DNA of 64,000 nucleotides from Microglena sp. YARC (taxonomy: Eukaryota > Chlorophyta > Chlorophyceae > Chlamydomonadales > Chlamydomonadaceae), in NCBI GenBank assembly GCA_022414725.1, contig CM039465.1:22815049-22879048 (forward strand), read 5' to 3'. The notes below the pieces were generated by a model. It ran no database searches and had not been told where the DNA came from. It saw only the letters and a program-made list of their open reading frames with translations. Of the stretch, positions 50,401 through 58,446 are shown piece by piece; position 1 is the stretch's first letter; each line of letters starts with the position of its first letter. The translations under genes were made by a program, and so were the position numbers.

Positions 50401-53400
50401 ATGCCCCTGCACAGGGAAATTAAGTGCACTGATTATGTTTAGCTCTGTGTGTGTTTTGGGGCTACGCGTAGCAGCATCCACCCAGCTCCATTAGCCAGCG
50501 ACTGACTCAAGCCCAAAGATTACAGCTGCATTGGAATGCCTGTCATGCCAGCTTTCAGACGCACTACCTACCTCCTTGTTTAGCCTGGGGGTGTGAAAGA
50601 AGCTGCTTAGAAGCTGCTACCCGTAGTCCAAAACACTAATAGTAAAATAACAACAGAAATCTACGGGTTGTGGCAGCTTTTACTGGGTAAGTAGCCAGTT
50701 GATTTACCGGTTGTTGTTGCTGTTGTTGTTATTGTTATTCAGTCAAAACAAGGATCTACTTATCATGGTTATTTTTCCAGTGAAGAAAACAGTAAAAAAG
50801 TAAAAGAAGCAAATACCTATATCAACAAGAGCACTCTCTGCTTGATTTTTTTAAAGCTTTCAAAACAATTGGGGCCTACGCTCTATATCTGAAGCTATGG
50901 ATTTATAAGCCCCCCCCCTCCCCCTGTTTATAAAGCTTTACAAATAAGCTGAGAGCTAAAGCTATGGATCACTGGTCCTGTTTAAGCCGTGTTAAATTGC
51001 AGCAGCAACAATGATTGGCACCAAGTGATGAGGCAAGTCAGCATGAATGTCATGCCGCCACATCGACAAAACTCTTGAGTCTAGGGCTTGCGCCAGAGAC
51101 CCACCATTTGAGGTGAAAATCCTTTTCGTACAAAATAAAATGCCAGGCAGCTGTGTCATCGATCTGAACACCACTTATTGGTTACAATCAATGGATTAAT
51201 GGTGAATAAATACTCGGTACTTGCGAGTATTAGGCAGCTCTTAGCTGCCTCATACTTGCTAGGCGAGAGGGCCCCAAAGGGGCCTTTTGAAGCTGCCTAA
51301 TACTTGACCCCCAAGGGGGCGGCACTCCAAGTACCAGCCGGCCACTTGCCAAGTATGAGGCAGCTTTAAAGGGAAGGGCCCCTTGGTCTTTATGTTTCTT
51401 TGCCTTGATCTACATGCTATTTATTTATTCATTTATTGTATGATCAAGGATGTTGGTTGGCTTTACGCACCTTGAGTTGAGCACCATTGTGTAGGTTCGC
51501 TTCGCAATCCCAGCTACAGGCTTCTCCGCCAGCCTTTTCTCAAAAACGGAAACAGCATATCCTGTTTGCACATCACATATGCAAGCCATGTAAGTATAAT
51601 GTATGTGCACATTAGAAAATCAAGCCATGGAAGTAGTACCCTGCATGTAAATCAGAGCTTGTAAAAAACAAGTAGCATCAGACCTTGGACTAACGTAGGT
51701 CACACAAAGCTGGACTCTTGCCAATTTGACCCACCTCCTGGGATAAGATTCCGTTCATACAAAATAAAAATAAAACTGTTCAACAACTACATGTTTAACC
51801 AATGATATACATGAACATGTGTTTAAAACCCTGAACACCTGTTTAACTACCTGAACAGCGTGCAGGCTAACGTAGGGTAAGTTATGTCACCTGAGGATGG
51901 ACTCATGGCAATGTCCCACCTCCCATCACTAGTAAAATAAACACGACAATTCTAACTGTTTTTTGGCCTAATAACAATCACTTCCTATTCATCAACAGTC
52001 GACTAACCCTTTAAAAGCGACTACAAGCGGTAGATTTTCGTTTCCCGCGATGGACCCTTGGCAATGACCCACCTCCCATGGTCCCATTAGAACAAAGCAA
52101 AATATAACATCACTGTTTATTTTTGGGGGTACGCGAAGCAGCTTCTAGACACCTCTTTTTCCCTGTCCTTGGGGCAAACCTGAAGCTAGCTAGTGTGCCT
52201 GAAGTCTGACATAAAGGGTATTCGAATGCAGCTGAAAGCTTGGGGCATCGCCCTGTGGCAGGCTAATGGAACTGACTGGAAGCTGTCATAGTAGCCCAAA
52301 AAAGAAGAACTAGATAACACTGGAACCTAACCAAGTTAAGCTTGATGATCATGTCTTCATGCTGCTTGCCACAGATAGAAAACAAGATAACAAGTATTTT
52401 TCAGTGAACATCTTCTTGCAACTGACTTGACACACAAAGCATGGCCTTGTAAGATATATGTCTAAGATTACACCAGGAACAAATCATACCAAGCTTGAAG
52501 TTCTTGCCTTCATGCAGCTTCTGGCTAGTTATTGTGGACACAATGCACATTTGCTGACAAATCTGGGCTGCTATGAATGTCCATACAAAAAAGGTAACGA
52601 TAACGCCTGGTGGCGCGTGTTGTTAAGGGAACTCGTCGTACACGGGTAGGGAGCGGTCTTCTACCTCAACTGGACAAGCTACCATCGCGGTTGACAACGA
52701 CCTGCAACGCCAAGAGCGACCGAAGAGGGAATCGAACCCCCGAATCTTCATCCTCAAAGTGATTTGGTCTACCACTAGACCAATGTATATCACTGAAAGG
52801 GGTTATGAACGTCCATAGTTACTGCAACCACAAGTTTTTGATCAGGGTTGTTCAAATCCCTCTGAGAGTTTACGTGGCACACACACAGCCCCCCCCCCCC
52901 CCCCCCCCCCCATATGTGTGTACACACGCACACCCCTTTCAAAATGCCCTCTGTGTGAGTGTTGACACGCAGACACATACCAGGGTGTTGGACTACCCTG
53001 GTTTTGAGTGCATCAACAGTATTACAAATAGACCTCCAATGCGCTAGGAGGAAATCCTATATTGAAATACAATCCATTAATGTGTTGGCATCTTCCCTCT
53101 GATATGCTCCAACCCTCTTGCCCATCAATCCCGAGATCTTCAATTAGCCATGCACTTGCACTTCCAGAACATAGCAGGAAGCATACCATACAGAGAAGGA
53201 AGCATTGGAGGTTATGATGTGTGTTGATCTAACTAGCTGGGCGAGCTGGAGGGTTATGTGGGACTCCTCACACCATCCACATATATTCCAACCAGTTCAG
53301 GAGCTAGCCACACATCCTTAACCTCAGGTTTGTTTTCATGGAAAGACCAGCTCCTTTAAGTAGCATCCTGGTGCTTGCAGCAGCATCAGGGTGCTAATAC

Positions 53401-53615
53401 CAGTTTTTTGCCCCCAAAAGCAACCCCAACAGGCTATAACGTAGCATCACCTGAACACCTAGGGTACGTTATTTAGCACTTGTCCTTGAAGAAGCACCTT
53501 CGACAAAAGCCTGCTTACCTCGCTTCGCCATGTACATGGCCGACAAACATCCTGCAGGACCCGCTCCTACAATAGCAACGCGCCCTTTCGCGCCTAAAGC
53601 TTTAGGTAGGCTCAT
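39537..53615 (-). CDS. Kynurenine 3-monooxygenase-like FAD monooxygenase (gene span)
   Basis: Nine exons on the minus strand join into a flavoprotein monooxygenase of the KMO-like group. Known members hydroxylate an aromatic substrate using FAD and NADPH. Visible motifs in order: GRVAIVGAGPAGCLSA (FAD dinucleotide fold, residues 12-27); VSVFEKR at the end of the second strand; YDLIIGADGANSALR (middle motif); PLLAFWITPDGTVSGLI (substrate-domain strands); AVLLGDAAHAMTSAMGQGCN (second FAD motif); and a hydrophobic C-terminal helix. Exon phases match at every junction except two. Between exons 2 and 3 about 50-70 residues are missing, so an exon was not found. At exon 4 to exon 5 direct joining would create a stop, so a small exon or an error is implied. 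The last helix suggests a membrane anchor, as in KMO of the mitochondrial outer membrane. The substrate is not established. Confidence 0.8.
39650..39877. mobile_element. hAT-like MITE fragment (GATATCATATG-rich)
   Basis: Its right end CCGTTCCCTA (39860-39869) is the reverse of the TAGGGAACGG terminus of the 54.6-kb element, and its interior shares GGCTAAAGTT and repeated GATATCATATGATATCAT. The other end is replaced by an inverted internal part, so the copy is rearranged. Confidence 0.55.
40110..40275. repeat. CAT/CAC trinucleotide tract in intron 8
   Basis: CAT, CAC and CAG triplets run for about 160 bp and begin about 10 nt downstream of the exon-8 donor on the minus strand. Met-, Ile-, Asp- and His-rich frames are artefacts. 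Confidence 0.9.
40285..40464 (-). CDS. KMO-like exon 8
   Basis: Phase 0, 60 codons, from TLTTNPTPKGMPKIYAYLAK to CRWSFSQ, including a hydrophobic stretch (AFVLPTFLLTMILSKMIPAL). Acceptor TTATTGCAG, donor GTTGGT is weak. The exon's 5' part is duplicated upstream (about 40630-40690). Confidence 0.65.
40406..40735. repeat. Tandem duplication covering exon 8 start and intron
   Basis: 40430-40540 (exon-8 start, acceptor and intron) is repeated in diverged form at 40640-40735. ACCCTTGGGGGTCGGGTTGG corresponds to ACCCTTAGGGTTTGGGTTGG, and the downstream GGTGC segments also match. Confidence 0.65.
40805..41175. repeat. Two-copy repeat with (GT)n and G runs
   Basis: CCAGAAGGTCAAACATGTGT and GACACCAACAAGGAGAAG occur at about 40815-40895 and again at 41070-41138. 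Between them lie a GT microsatellite (40965-41000) and a G run (41000-41025). Confidence 0.75.
41425..41790. repeat. G tract and tandem CAATAAGTATCTACCC repeats
   Basis: A G run (41427-41451) is followed by three copies of GCAATAAGTATCTACCC within two copies of a segment of about 190 bp that also contains CCTCCAAATGACATT. It lies in KMO-like intron 7 and has no coding signal. Confidence 0.7.
42060..42555. repeat. T-rich minisatellite GTCTTTGGGTCTTTTGG
   Basis: Six units of about 37-43 bp carry GTCTTTGGGTCTTTTGG followed by TTTTGTTTTG runs (42100-42345). A second set, GTCTTTTTGTTCCTTTGTAC, occurs twice at 42466-42545. It begins about 55 nt beyond the exon-7 donor on the minus strand. Confidence 0.8.
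42610..42753 (-). CDS. KMO-like exon 7
   Basis: Phase 0, 48 codons: GCNSALDSCSVFNQILDSCG, DDLDEAPKLFTARRMPDAHA, MQRLEWAF. It follows exon 6 to give GQGCNSALDSC, the helix after the GD motif, and the R+PDAHA pattern is typical of KMO. Acceptor TTTTCCAG, donor GTGAGT. Confidence 0.88.
42754..42945. repeat. Duplicated 3' splice region of exon 7
   Basis: The intron/exon-7 boundary (GCAGGAATCCAGC, TGTTACAGCCCTGGAAA, GGAAAACAGAAATGAGG, GATGATTGAGCAAA at 42727-42806) recurs at 42861-42945 with substitutions and includes the acceptor and the first exon bases. Confidence 0.8.
42985..43090. mobile_element. LINE-tail-like fragment in KMO-like intron 6
   Basis: AAGAACCAGGAAAGGGCACA, then TAACCTAGCCCTGTGGG resembles the reverse complement of the LINE tail at 24-35 kb. 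It appears as a short dispersed copy. Confidence 0.5.
43362..43487 (-). CDS. KMO-like exon 6 with GD motif
   Basis: Phase 0 on both sides, 42 codons: VCGPNSPPPLNPGKIVKCSQ, then FHGPRAVLLGDAAHAMTSAM and GQ. GDAAHA binds the FAD ribityl/pyrophosphate in this superfamily. Acceptor TTGTGTGCAG, donor GTGAGA. Confidence 0.88.
43870..44040. repeat. Four-unit minisatellite of about 43 bp
   Basis: ATTGCAACAAGCTATGAACA, ATCAAGCTGTAAACAA and TAAGCGT recur four times with small changes, in KMO-like intron 5. Confidence 0.8.
44585..44669 (-). CDS. KMO-like exon 5
   Basis: It encodes WEVDALSETIRKVYSHVPEI and then WIEEICKQ, the helical stretch that precedes the second FAD motif. Acceptor TTGTTCAG, donor GTGAGT. 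Its single leading base (A) after the TG of exon 4 would give TGA, so the exon 4-5 junction is unresolved. Confidence 0.7.
44677..44945. repeat. Duplicated acceptor-side segment of exon 5
   Basis: GGGATCGCACAACTTCAGAA just upstream (minus sense) of exon 5 recurs as GGGATCTCATAACTTCAGAA at 44918-44937, with flanking GAACA and ATCA segments. Confidence 0.6.
44945..45520. repeat. 18-bp minisatellite, about 32 units
   Basis: Units such as TTCTCATAGTTGTACAGC alternate with ATTATCACAGTTGTACAG and TTCTGATAGGTGTACAGC. Since 18 is a multiple of three, all frames stay open for about 200 codons. I take these as artefacts because the array sits inside KMO-like intron 4. Confidence 0.92.
45617..45715 (-). 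CDS. KMO-like exon 4
   Basis: It encodes NMEHVYFNGGGGNPLLAFWI and then TPDGTVSGLIAS. This corresponds to the strand pair with PxxDG found in KMO-like proteins. Acceptor GTGGCAG, donor GTGAAG, phase 2 in and phase 2 out. Confidence 0.75.
45897..46735. repeat. 26-bp minisatellite, about 32 identical units
   Basis: GGCTCATAATGTTGGATGCA plus CTTGGA repeats every 26 bp without a visible substitution. The array lies about 180 nt upstream (minus sense) of KMO-like exon 4. Its homogeneity implies very recent expansion or a collapsed/extended assembly. Confidence 0.97.
47205..47573 (-). CDS. KMO-like exon 3
   Basis: This is the largest exon, phase 2 in and phase 2 out. It starts QLMEEAKRLYPDS after an AG at 47575-47574, contains FNHGWELAGLDLEGRKATF, then DLIIGADGANSALRKEM, and ends FVPGFESHK at donor GTATGT. 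The GADG motif is diagnostic of class A flavoprotein monooxygenases. Confidence 0.85.
47665..47712. repeat. GAT/GAG microsatellite
   Basis: Five GAT triplets followed by eight or more GAG triplets lie about 95 nt upstream (minus sense) of KMO-like exon 3. Confidence 0.9.
47983..48176. repeat. Inverted repeat, arms about 46 bp
   Basis: ACTTCAACAGTACAATTGAA and GTGAGTGAAGTGAACCGGGG (47985-48032) pair with GCCCGGTTCACTTCACTCAC and TTCAATTGTACTGTTGAAGT (48130-48177). The loop is about 97 nt. It may be a MITE or a folded intron segment. Confidence 0.75.
48338..49334. mobile_element. Non-autonomous hAT-like element, 997 bp
   Basis: It begins TAGGGTTGGG (48338) and ends CCCAACCCTA (49334), a perfect 10-bp inverted repeat, and is flanked by the identical 8-bp CTCATATC at 48330-48337 and 49335-49342. 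Eight-base target duplications and TAGGG/CAGGG termini are features of the hAT superfamily. Subterminal CGTATGAACGTATG motifs occur in both orientations. No transposase frame is visible, so it would be mobilised in trans. It lies in KMO-like intron 2. Confidence 0.85.
49366..49680. mobile_element. MITE-like element M, copy 1
   Basis: TTTTGGGGGCTATGCATAGC and AGCTTCTAGGCA at the left mirror GCTGGAAGCTACTAAGCATA and GCCAAAAAAAG at the right. The interior shares CTGACATGACGGGCATTCCA with the other copies. An internal duplication of the GCATAGCAGCTTCTAGGCA segment enlarges it. Confidence 0.65.
49925..50000 (+). repeat. Dispersed repeat D2, copy
   Basis: GGATTTTCACCCCAGGAGGT, GGGTCTCCCGACACAAACCA closely match 61820-61880 and, inverted, 56505-56600. 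Shorter relatives (GACCCACCTCC, then TACAAAATAAAA) occur near 51100, 51720, 51920 and 52060. Confidence 0.7.
50455..50640. mobile_element. MITE-like element M, copy 2
   Basis: Left end GTGTTTTGGGGCTACGCGTA and right end (reverse complement) GTGTTTTGGACTACGGGTAG form long inverted termini. The interior has GGAATGCCTGTCATGCCAGC, the reverse of the GGCATTCC motif in copy 1. Confidence 0.7.
51471..51561 (-). CDS. KMO-like exon 2
   Basis: Acceptor TGCAAACAG. The exon continues the phase of exon 1 and encodes GYAVSVFEKRLAEK, then AKRTYTMVLNSR. The acidic residue after the second beta strand (VFEKR) is the expected ribose-binding position. It ends in phase 2 at donor GTGCGT. Confidence 0.85.
51690..52117. 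repeat. Three diverged tandem copies of a D2-containing segment
   Basis: CTAACGTAGG, GGACTC(A/T)TGGCAAT and GACCCACCTCC recur at about 51700-51775, 51870-51945 and 52035-52110, a spacing of about 170 bp, in KMO-like intron 1 on the 5' side of exon 2. Confidence 0.6.
52118..52312. mobile_element. MITE-like element M, copy 3
   Basis: TTTTTGGGGGTACGCGAAGC, AGCTTCTAGACA at the left; GACTGGAAGCTGTCATAGTA, GCCCAAAAAAG at the right. The interior CTGACATAAAGGGTATTCGA is shared with copy 1. It directly follows a D2 segment. Confidence 0.7.
52586..52803 (-). mobile_element. tRNA-derived SINE, copy 1
   Basis: Minus strand: the A box TTGGTCTAGTGGTAGACC and B box GGGTTCGATTCCC form a tRNA-like head, followed by a tail containing GCGGTAGCTTGTCC-like sequence on the complementary strand and ending in CCACCAGGCGTTATCGTTAC. 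Head and tail order match the copy at 59.3 kb. Flanks TATGAATGTCCATA (52572-52585) and TATGAACGTCCATA (52804-52817) form a 14-bp target-site duplication with one mismatch. It lies in intron 1 of the KMO-like gene. Confidence 0.85.
53519..53615 (-). CDS. KMO-like exon 1
   Basis: The ATG at 53615 opens 32 codons plus one base, containing RVAIVGAGPAGCLSAMYMAK, and ends at donor GTAAGC. The glycine motif so close to the start is usual for this family and supports the start. Confidence 0.85.
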
Positions 53616-54086
53616 TTCCCTCAGAACGGCTTATCGTATTAAGATCGATAGATGCGCCCTCAAAACTTGGAAAGAGCAAGGCGTTGGTTGATTTCCAGCT
53701 AGTTCGAGCTTGTGTGGGCCATGCACACCAGATGGTGTGATGTGATAGTGATGATCGATCTGATCCGAGGTACACGACACCCTTGCCGCGCCCCTTGGGT
53801 TTTTGACCGACTCCTCTCTCTCTCGCTCTCCAAATCCCGGTACCACGCTCCGTTCCACGCTGACCGGCGTTCATTCCTTCTCCTTGAACCAGGGGCGCCT
53901 TGAACGCTCCTCGTCAGTGCAACTGGACACTCCATCCCGATACTTCTTCAAATTCGATCGTTGACCTAGAGCCCGCGAAAACTGTCCGTTTACTGCAGAG
54001 ACTCTCTGGTTTACTGAATCAGACCTCCGGTTACTCCTTCCGATTTCGCATTTCTCCATTTTCTGCACCGACCAAGAAAGAGGACG
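53616..54086. promoter_or_regulatory. Shared upstream region of two divergent genes
   Basis: These 471 bp separate the ATG of the KMO-like gene (minus) from that of the SEC12-like gene (plus), so promoters and 5' UTRs of both must lie here unless there are further upstream exons. A CT-rich run (CTCCTCTCTCTCTCGCTCTC) is near 53811. I see no convincing TATA box. Confidence 0.5.
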
Positions 54087-54211
54087 ATGCCACCTAAAAC
54101 GTTCTCTGGGATGAGGAACTTCAAGTATGGGATGCCCCTGTACGGCATCGCATTCCCAGAGGGCAATGTGTTCTACCTGTGTGGAGGGGGGGGCATGGGC
54201 ATCAAGAACAG
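54087..54211 (+). CDS. SEC12: SEC12-like exon 1
   Basis: The ATG at 54087 opens MPPKTFSGMRNFKYGMPLYG and runs to CGGGGMGIKN plus AG at donor GTACCC. The position of the GGGG-GIKN motif about 33 residues from the start is as expected for the family, which supports this start. Confidence 0.8.
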
Positions 54212-57200
54212 GTACCCACGTCTGCCTTTCAGCTTGTGCTGATATGTGGCGTAGATGATTCATCAGCGCATGCATGCACTAATGATTTTATTGAACCATG
54301 CTTGGTCACTGCCAAGATGTGAGGATCCATGCACCTGAGCAAGCTTCTCCCCCTTCCGCTCTCAACCCTCCACCTCCACCCCTTCCTTGAACCCCCAACC
54401 CCGACCCGACCCACCCCTGATCCACATGTTCCCAATGGTTGACGCCTCTTGTTCGTCTCTACTGCACTGCTATCTTTAGACCATTGTCATGGGCATGTGG
54501 GCACCTCACCAACACTAGCCCTTCATGTTGTTTGTGGTGGAAGTTGTCACATGGCAAGGGTTTGTACGATGCATGAAATGCGCTGTGCCATATATATAGC
54601 GAACGGCAATATGATATCATATGATATCATGTCATCACAGTCTGACTAGGCTAAAGTTCCCATTTAGATACAATAGCACATGACACAGTTTGTATGATAT
54701 CATATGATTTCATACTCGCATTTGGTCAACATCTCATGATATGCCGGTCCCTACATATATAGCATGTCCCCACATTGCTGCAACAACCATTCATTGTGGC
54801 CTCACTCATGCTGCAACAACCATTCAATGTGGCCTCACTCATGCATATGAATAATCTTGGTGTCACAATGTGTTTATATTTCAGTCCAGAAGTCCAATAC
54901 TAGCTGACCGCGCATGCTTATCTGCATAGCCTCTACCCTATCCATAATCTTGGTTGAAACCCTTGACACCCTGAAGCCGCCGTCATATTTGTTTGTATTT
55001 AGTCCGAGAGGGCACCTGGGCTGAATACTGTAACCATCATCATCACCATTAATCATCATTATCATCATCATCATCATCATCATCACCATCAATCATCATT
55101 ATCATCATCATCATCAGTTATTCCCACCACCTGCTTCCAACTTTGTTCACAGATTGGTATTTGCTGAGAGTAAATTTGGGCTGATAACGGACCAAATTGG
55201 GGAACATCTATTTGGAGAGGATTGCCCCATGAAGTAAGTAGCACAGTCGCAAGGATTGTGTGGAGAGATGAGATGCATTCATGTTGGAGAAGAGCAGTAG
55301 TAGGTATCATTGATTGTGTAGAGAGATCAGATACAATCGTGTTGGAGAAGAACAGTAGTAGGTATCATTGATTGTGTAGAGAGATGAGATGCATTCATGT
55401 TGGAGAAGAGCAGTAGTAGGTATCATTGATTGTGTAGAGAGATCAGATACAATCGTGTTGGAGAAGAACAGTAGTAGGTATCATTGATTGTGTAGAGAGA
55501 TGGGATGCATTCATGTTGGAGAAGAGCAGTAGTAGGTATCATTGATTGTGTAGAGAGATCAGATACAATCGTGTTGGAGAAGAACAGTAGTAGGTATCAT
55601 TTATTGTGTAGAGAGATGAGATGCATTCATGTTGGAGAAGAGCAGTAGTAGGTATCATTGATTGTGTAGAGAGATCAGATACAATCGTGTTGGAGAAGAA
55701 CAGTAGTCGGTATCATTGATTGTGTAGAGAGATGAGATGCATTCATGTTGGAGAAGAGCAGTAGTAGGTATCATTGATTGTGTAGAGAGATCAGATACAA
55801 TCGTGTTGGAGAAGAACAGTAGTAGGTATCATTGATTGTGTAGAGAGATGAGATGCATTCGTGTTGGAGAAGAGCAGTAGTAGGTATCATTGATTGTGTA
55901 GAGAGATCAGATACAATCGTGTTGGAGAAGAACAGTACTTGGTGAACAAAGAATAGCCCATCTCCACATTTGTATTTTGGGTCATATGTTGCAGCTTCTA
56001 GACAGCTCCCCTGGCTGGCAATACAGTCAAACACAAAGCAACCTTGTGCCTCTGGAAGCTGACATAATCAGCATTCCAGCACTGCTGCCATCTATAGGCT
56101 TAGCCCCCCAGGTTATAATACAGGGAGCTCCCAAGAAGCTGCTGCCATCTATAGGCTTAGCCCAAGTTATAATACAGGGAGCTCCCAAGAAGCTGCTGCC
56201 ATCTATAGGCTTAGCCCAGGTTATAATACAGGGAGCTCCCGAGTGTGTGTGTGTGTGTGTGTGGTGGTGGTGGTGTGTGTGAAGGGCAGAGAAAGGTGTG
56301 TGTGTGTGTTATGTTATACCTTTTCTTAATTACGGGTGTGAAGTGTAGGCTCCAGGCCGTCTGGGTCATATTAATACTTCTTACGGTCTCCAAGGAAAAT
56401 GTGAAACTAGTCAGAATAAGTATAATACAGGGAGCTCCCAAGAGGCTGCTACTTGTAGCCCAAAAGAAAAACGCTGCCCCCTCCTGTCTCATGTCTCTTT
56501 ATGATGCCTTTCAATGGGAGTACGAATTCGAACAGAATCCTTGGTGTTGCTGGTTTGTGTTGGGAGACCCACCTCTTGGGGTAAAATTCCTTTCCCAACT
56601 ACAAAACAATGACAGAAATGTACTGCCGCTGTTCCCATGGGACCCTGTACGAGCCACTGACACATTTCCTTGTCTTGGTCCGCTCTTCCTTTTCCTTCCA
56701 CCTGTTTCCGTTCAACTGTCTAATCTGCATTGTTAGCTCCCTGGTTTCCTTATTACGGTATCGCACAAGGGGGGTGGCATTGGAAGACGGTGAGGAGCCC
56801 AGAGTTGGCTGATTAACCATGTAACAATCCAATCCACCCCGTTTGCTGATTCGGCTCCCTGACTGTGTCCACCTTGTGATCAATGGCGCTGACCCCCACC
56901 GCCATCTGTTCCTGCTGGACCCCCCGGACAGGCCACTGACATGTTTCCTTATCTCGGCCACTTCTTCCTTCTCCTCCAACCCGTGTCCTCATGTGTCCTC
57001 CTCACTGTGTGTCTTACGCCCCCCCCACCACCACCACCACACACACACCCCACTGTGTGTCATACGCCCCCCCCCCCACCCCCCACCCCCCACTGTGTGT
57101 CATACGCCCCCCCACCCCCCACCCACTGTGTGTCATACGCCCCCCCCACCCCACCCCACCCCCACTGTGTGTCATACGCCCCCCCACCCCCCACCCCCCA

Positions 57201-58405
57201 CCCCCCACCCCACTGTGTGTCATACGCCCCCCCCCCCCACCCCCACCCCACTGTGTGCACATTGTGTAGAATGGTGATGACCCCCAACGGCAAGTCGATA
57301 GTCTTTGCCATGACCAAGGGAGGTATTGTGAGGCTGGATCTGGACCTGAAGCAGAAGGTGCCCAAGATAGTGGAGATGAGCGGTAAGGGGGAGAGGGGAG
57401 GGAGGGGGGAGCCTTGCCAGATGAAGTGGAGGGGGGAGGGAGGGGGGAGCCTTGCCAGATGAAGTGGAGGGGGGAGGGGAGGGAGGGGGAGCCTTGCCAG
57501 ATGAAGTGGAGGGGGAGGGAGGGAGGGGGGAGCCTTGCCAGATGAAGTGGAGGGGGGAGGGAGGGGGGAGCCTTGCCAGATGAAGTGGAGGGGGGAGGGG
57601 AGGGAGGGGGGAGCCTTGCCAGATGAAGTGGAGGGGGGAGGGAGGGGGGAGCCTTGCCAGATGAAGTGGAGGGGGGAGGGAGGGGGAACCTTGCCAGATG
57701 AAGTGGAGGGGGGAGGGAGAGAAAGAGGGAGAGGGGAGGGGGAGGGAGAACCTTGTAAGGGGAAGGGGAGGGAGAGAAAGAGTGAGAGGGGAGGGAGGGG
57801 GGGGGGGGGGGGGGGGAGCCTTGTAAGGGAAGGGGAGGGAGGGAGAGGGGATGGAGAGAAAGAGGGAGAGGGGTAGTGGGGGGAGAGCCTTGTTAGGGTA
57901 AGGGGAGGGAGAGGGGAGGAAGAGGAAGAAGGAGAGGGAAGGCAGAGAATGAGGTAGAGGGGAGGGAAAGAAAGAGGGAGAGGGGAGAGAGAAAAAGAGG
58001 GAGAGGGGAGGGAGAAAAAGAGGGAGAGGGGAAGAAGAGAAAGAGGGAGAGGGGAGAGGATGCTCTTTGCCACTCACACAACCCTTGCTGAGGGTCGACC
58101 AAGGGAAGGAGGACAGACCATCATCCACACCCTTAGAGATGATCTTGAAGCCACCAACATGTCTCAAAATTGGTACCTACAGGCCCAAGACAGGACAAGC
58201 TGGAGGGCGGACATCAAAGACGCCTTAGACATAGACACATAGAATGACGATAGTAGCAACTAGCACCTTCTGGCTTAATTTGACTATATTGGTTTTTTGT
58301 ATGCCTAGATATTTAGCTTATTTTCTGGGCTATAACTGTGCCTTTAAATTTGTTTCAATTTCTTTGAGATGGAATGGGTTTTTTTTGTTGCGGAGCGACC
58401 CCCCC

Positions 58406-58446
<41 letters not shown>

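Noticed and set aside
52741..52790. Genuine tRNA gene on the minus strand
   Set aside because: A and B boxes are present, but the acceptor stem does not close, and the segment is fused to a tail shared with another locus and bounded by a target-site duplication.
57060..58167. Pro/Ser/Leu-rich frames of more than 300 codons on the minus strand
   Set aside because: They are the complement of the C-rich and GA-rich minisatellites flanking SEC12-like exon 3.
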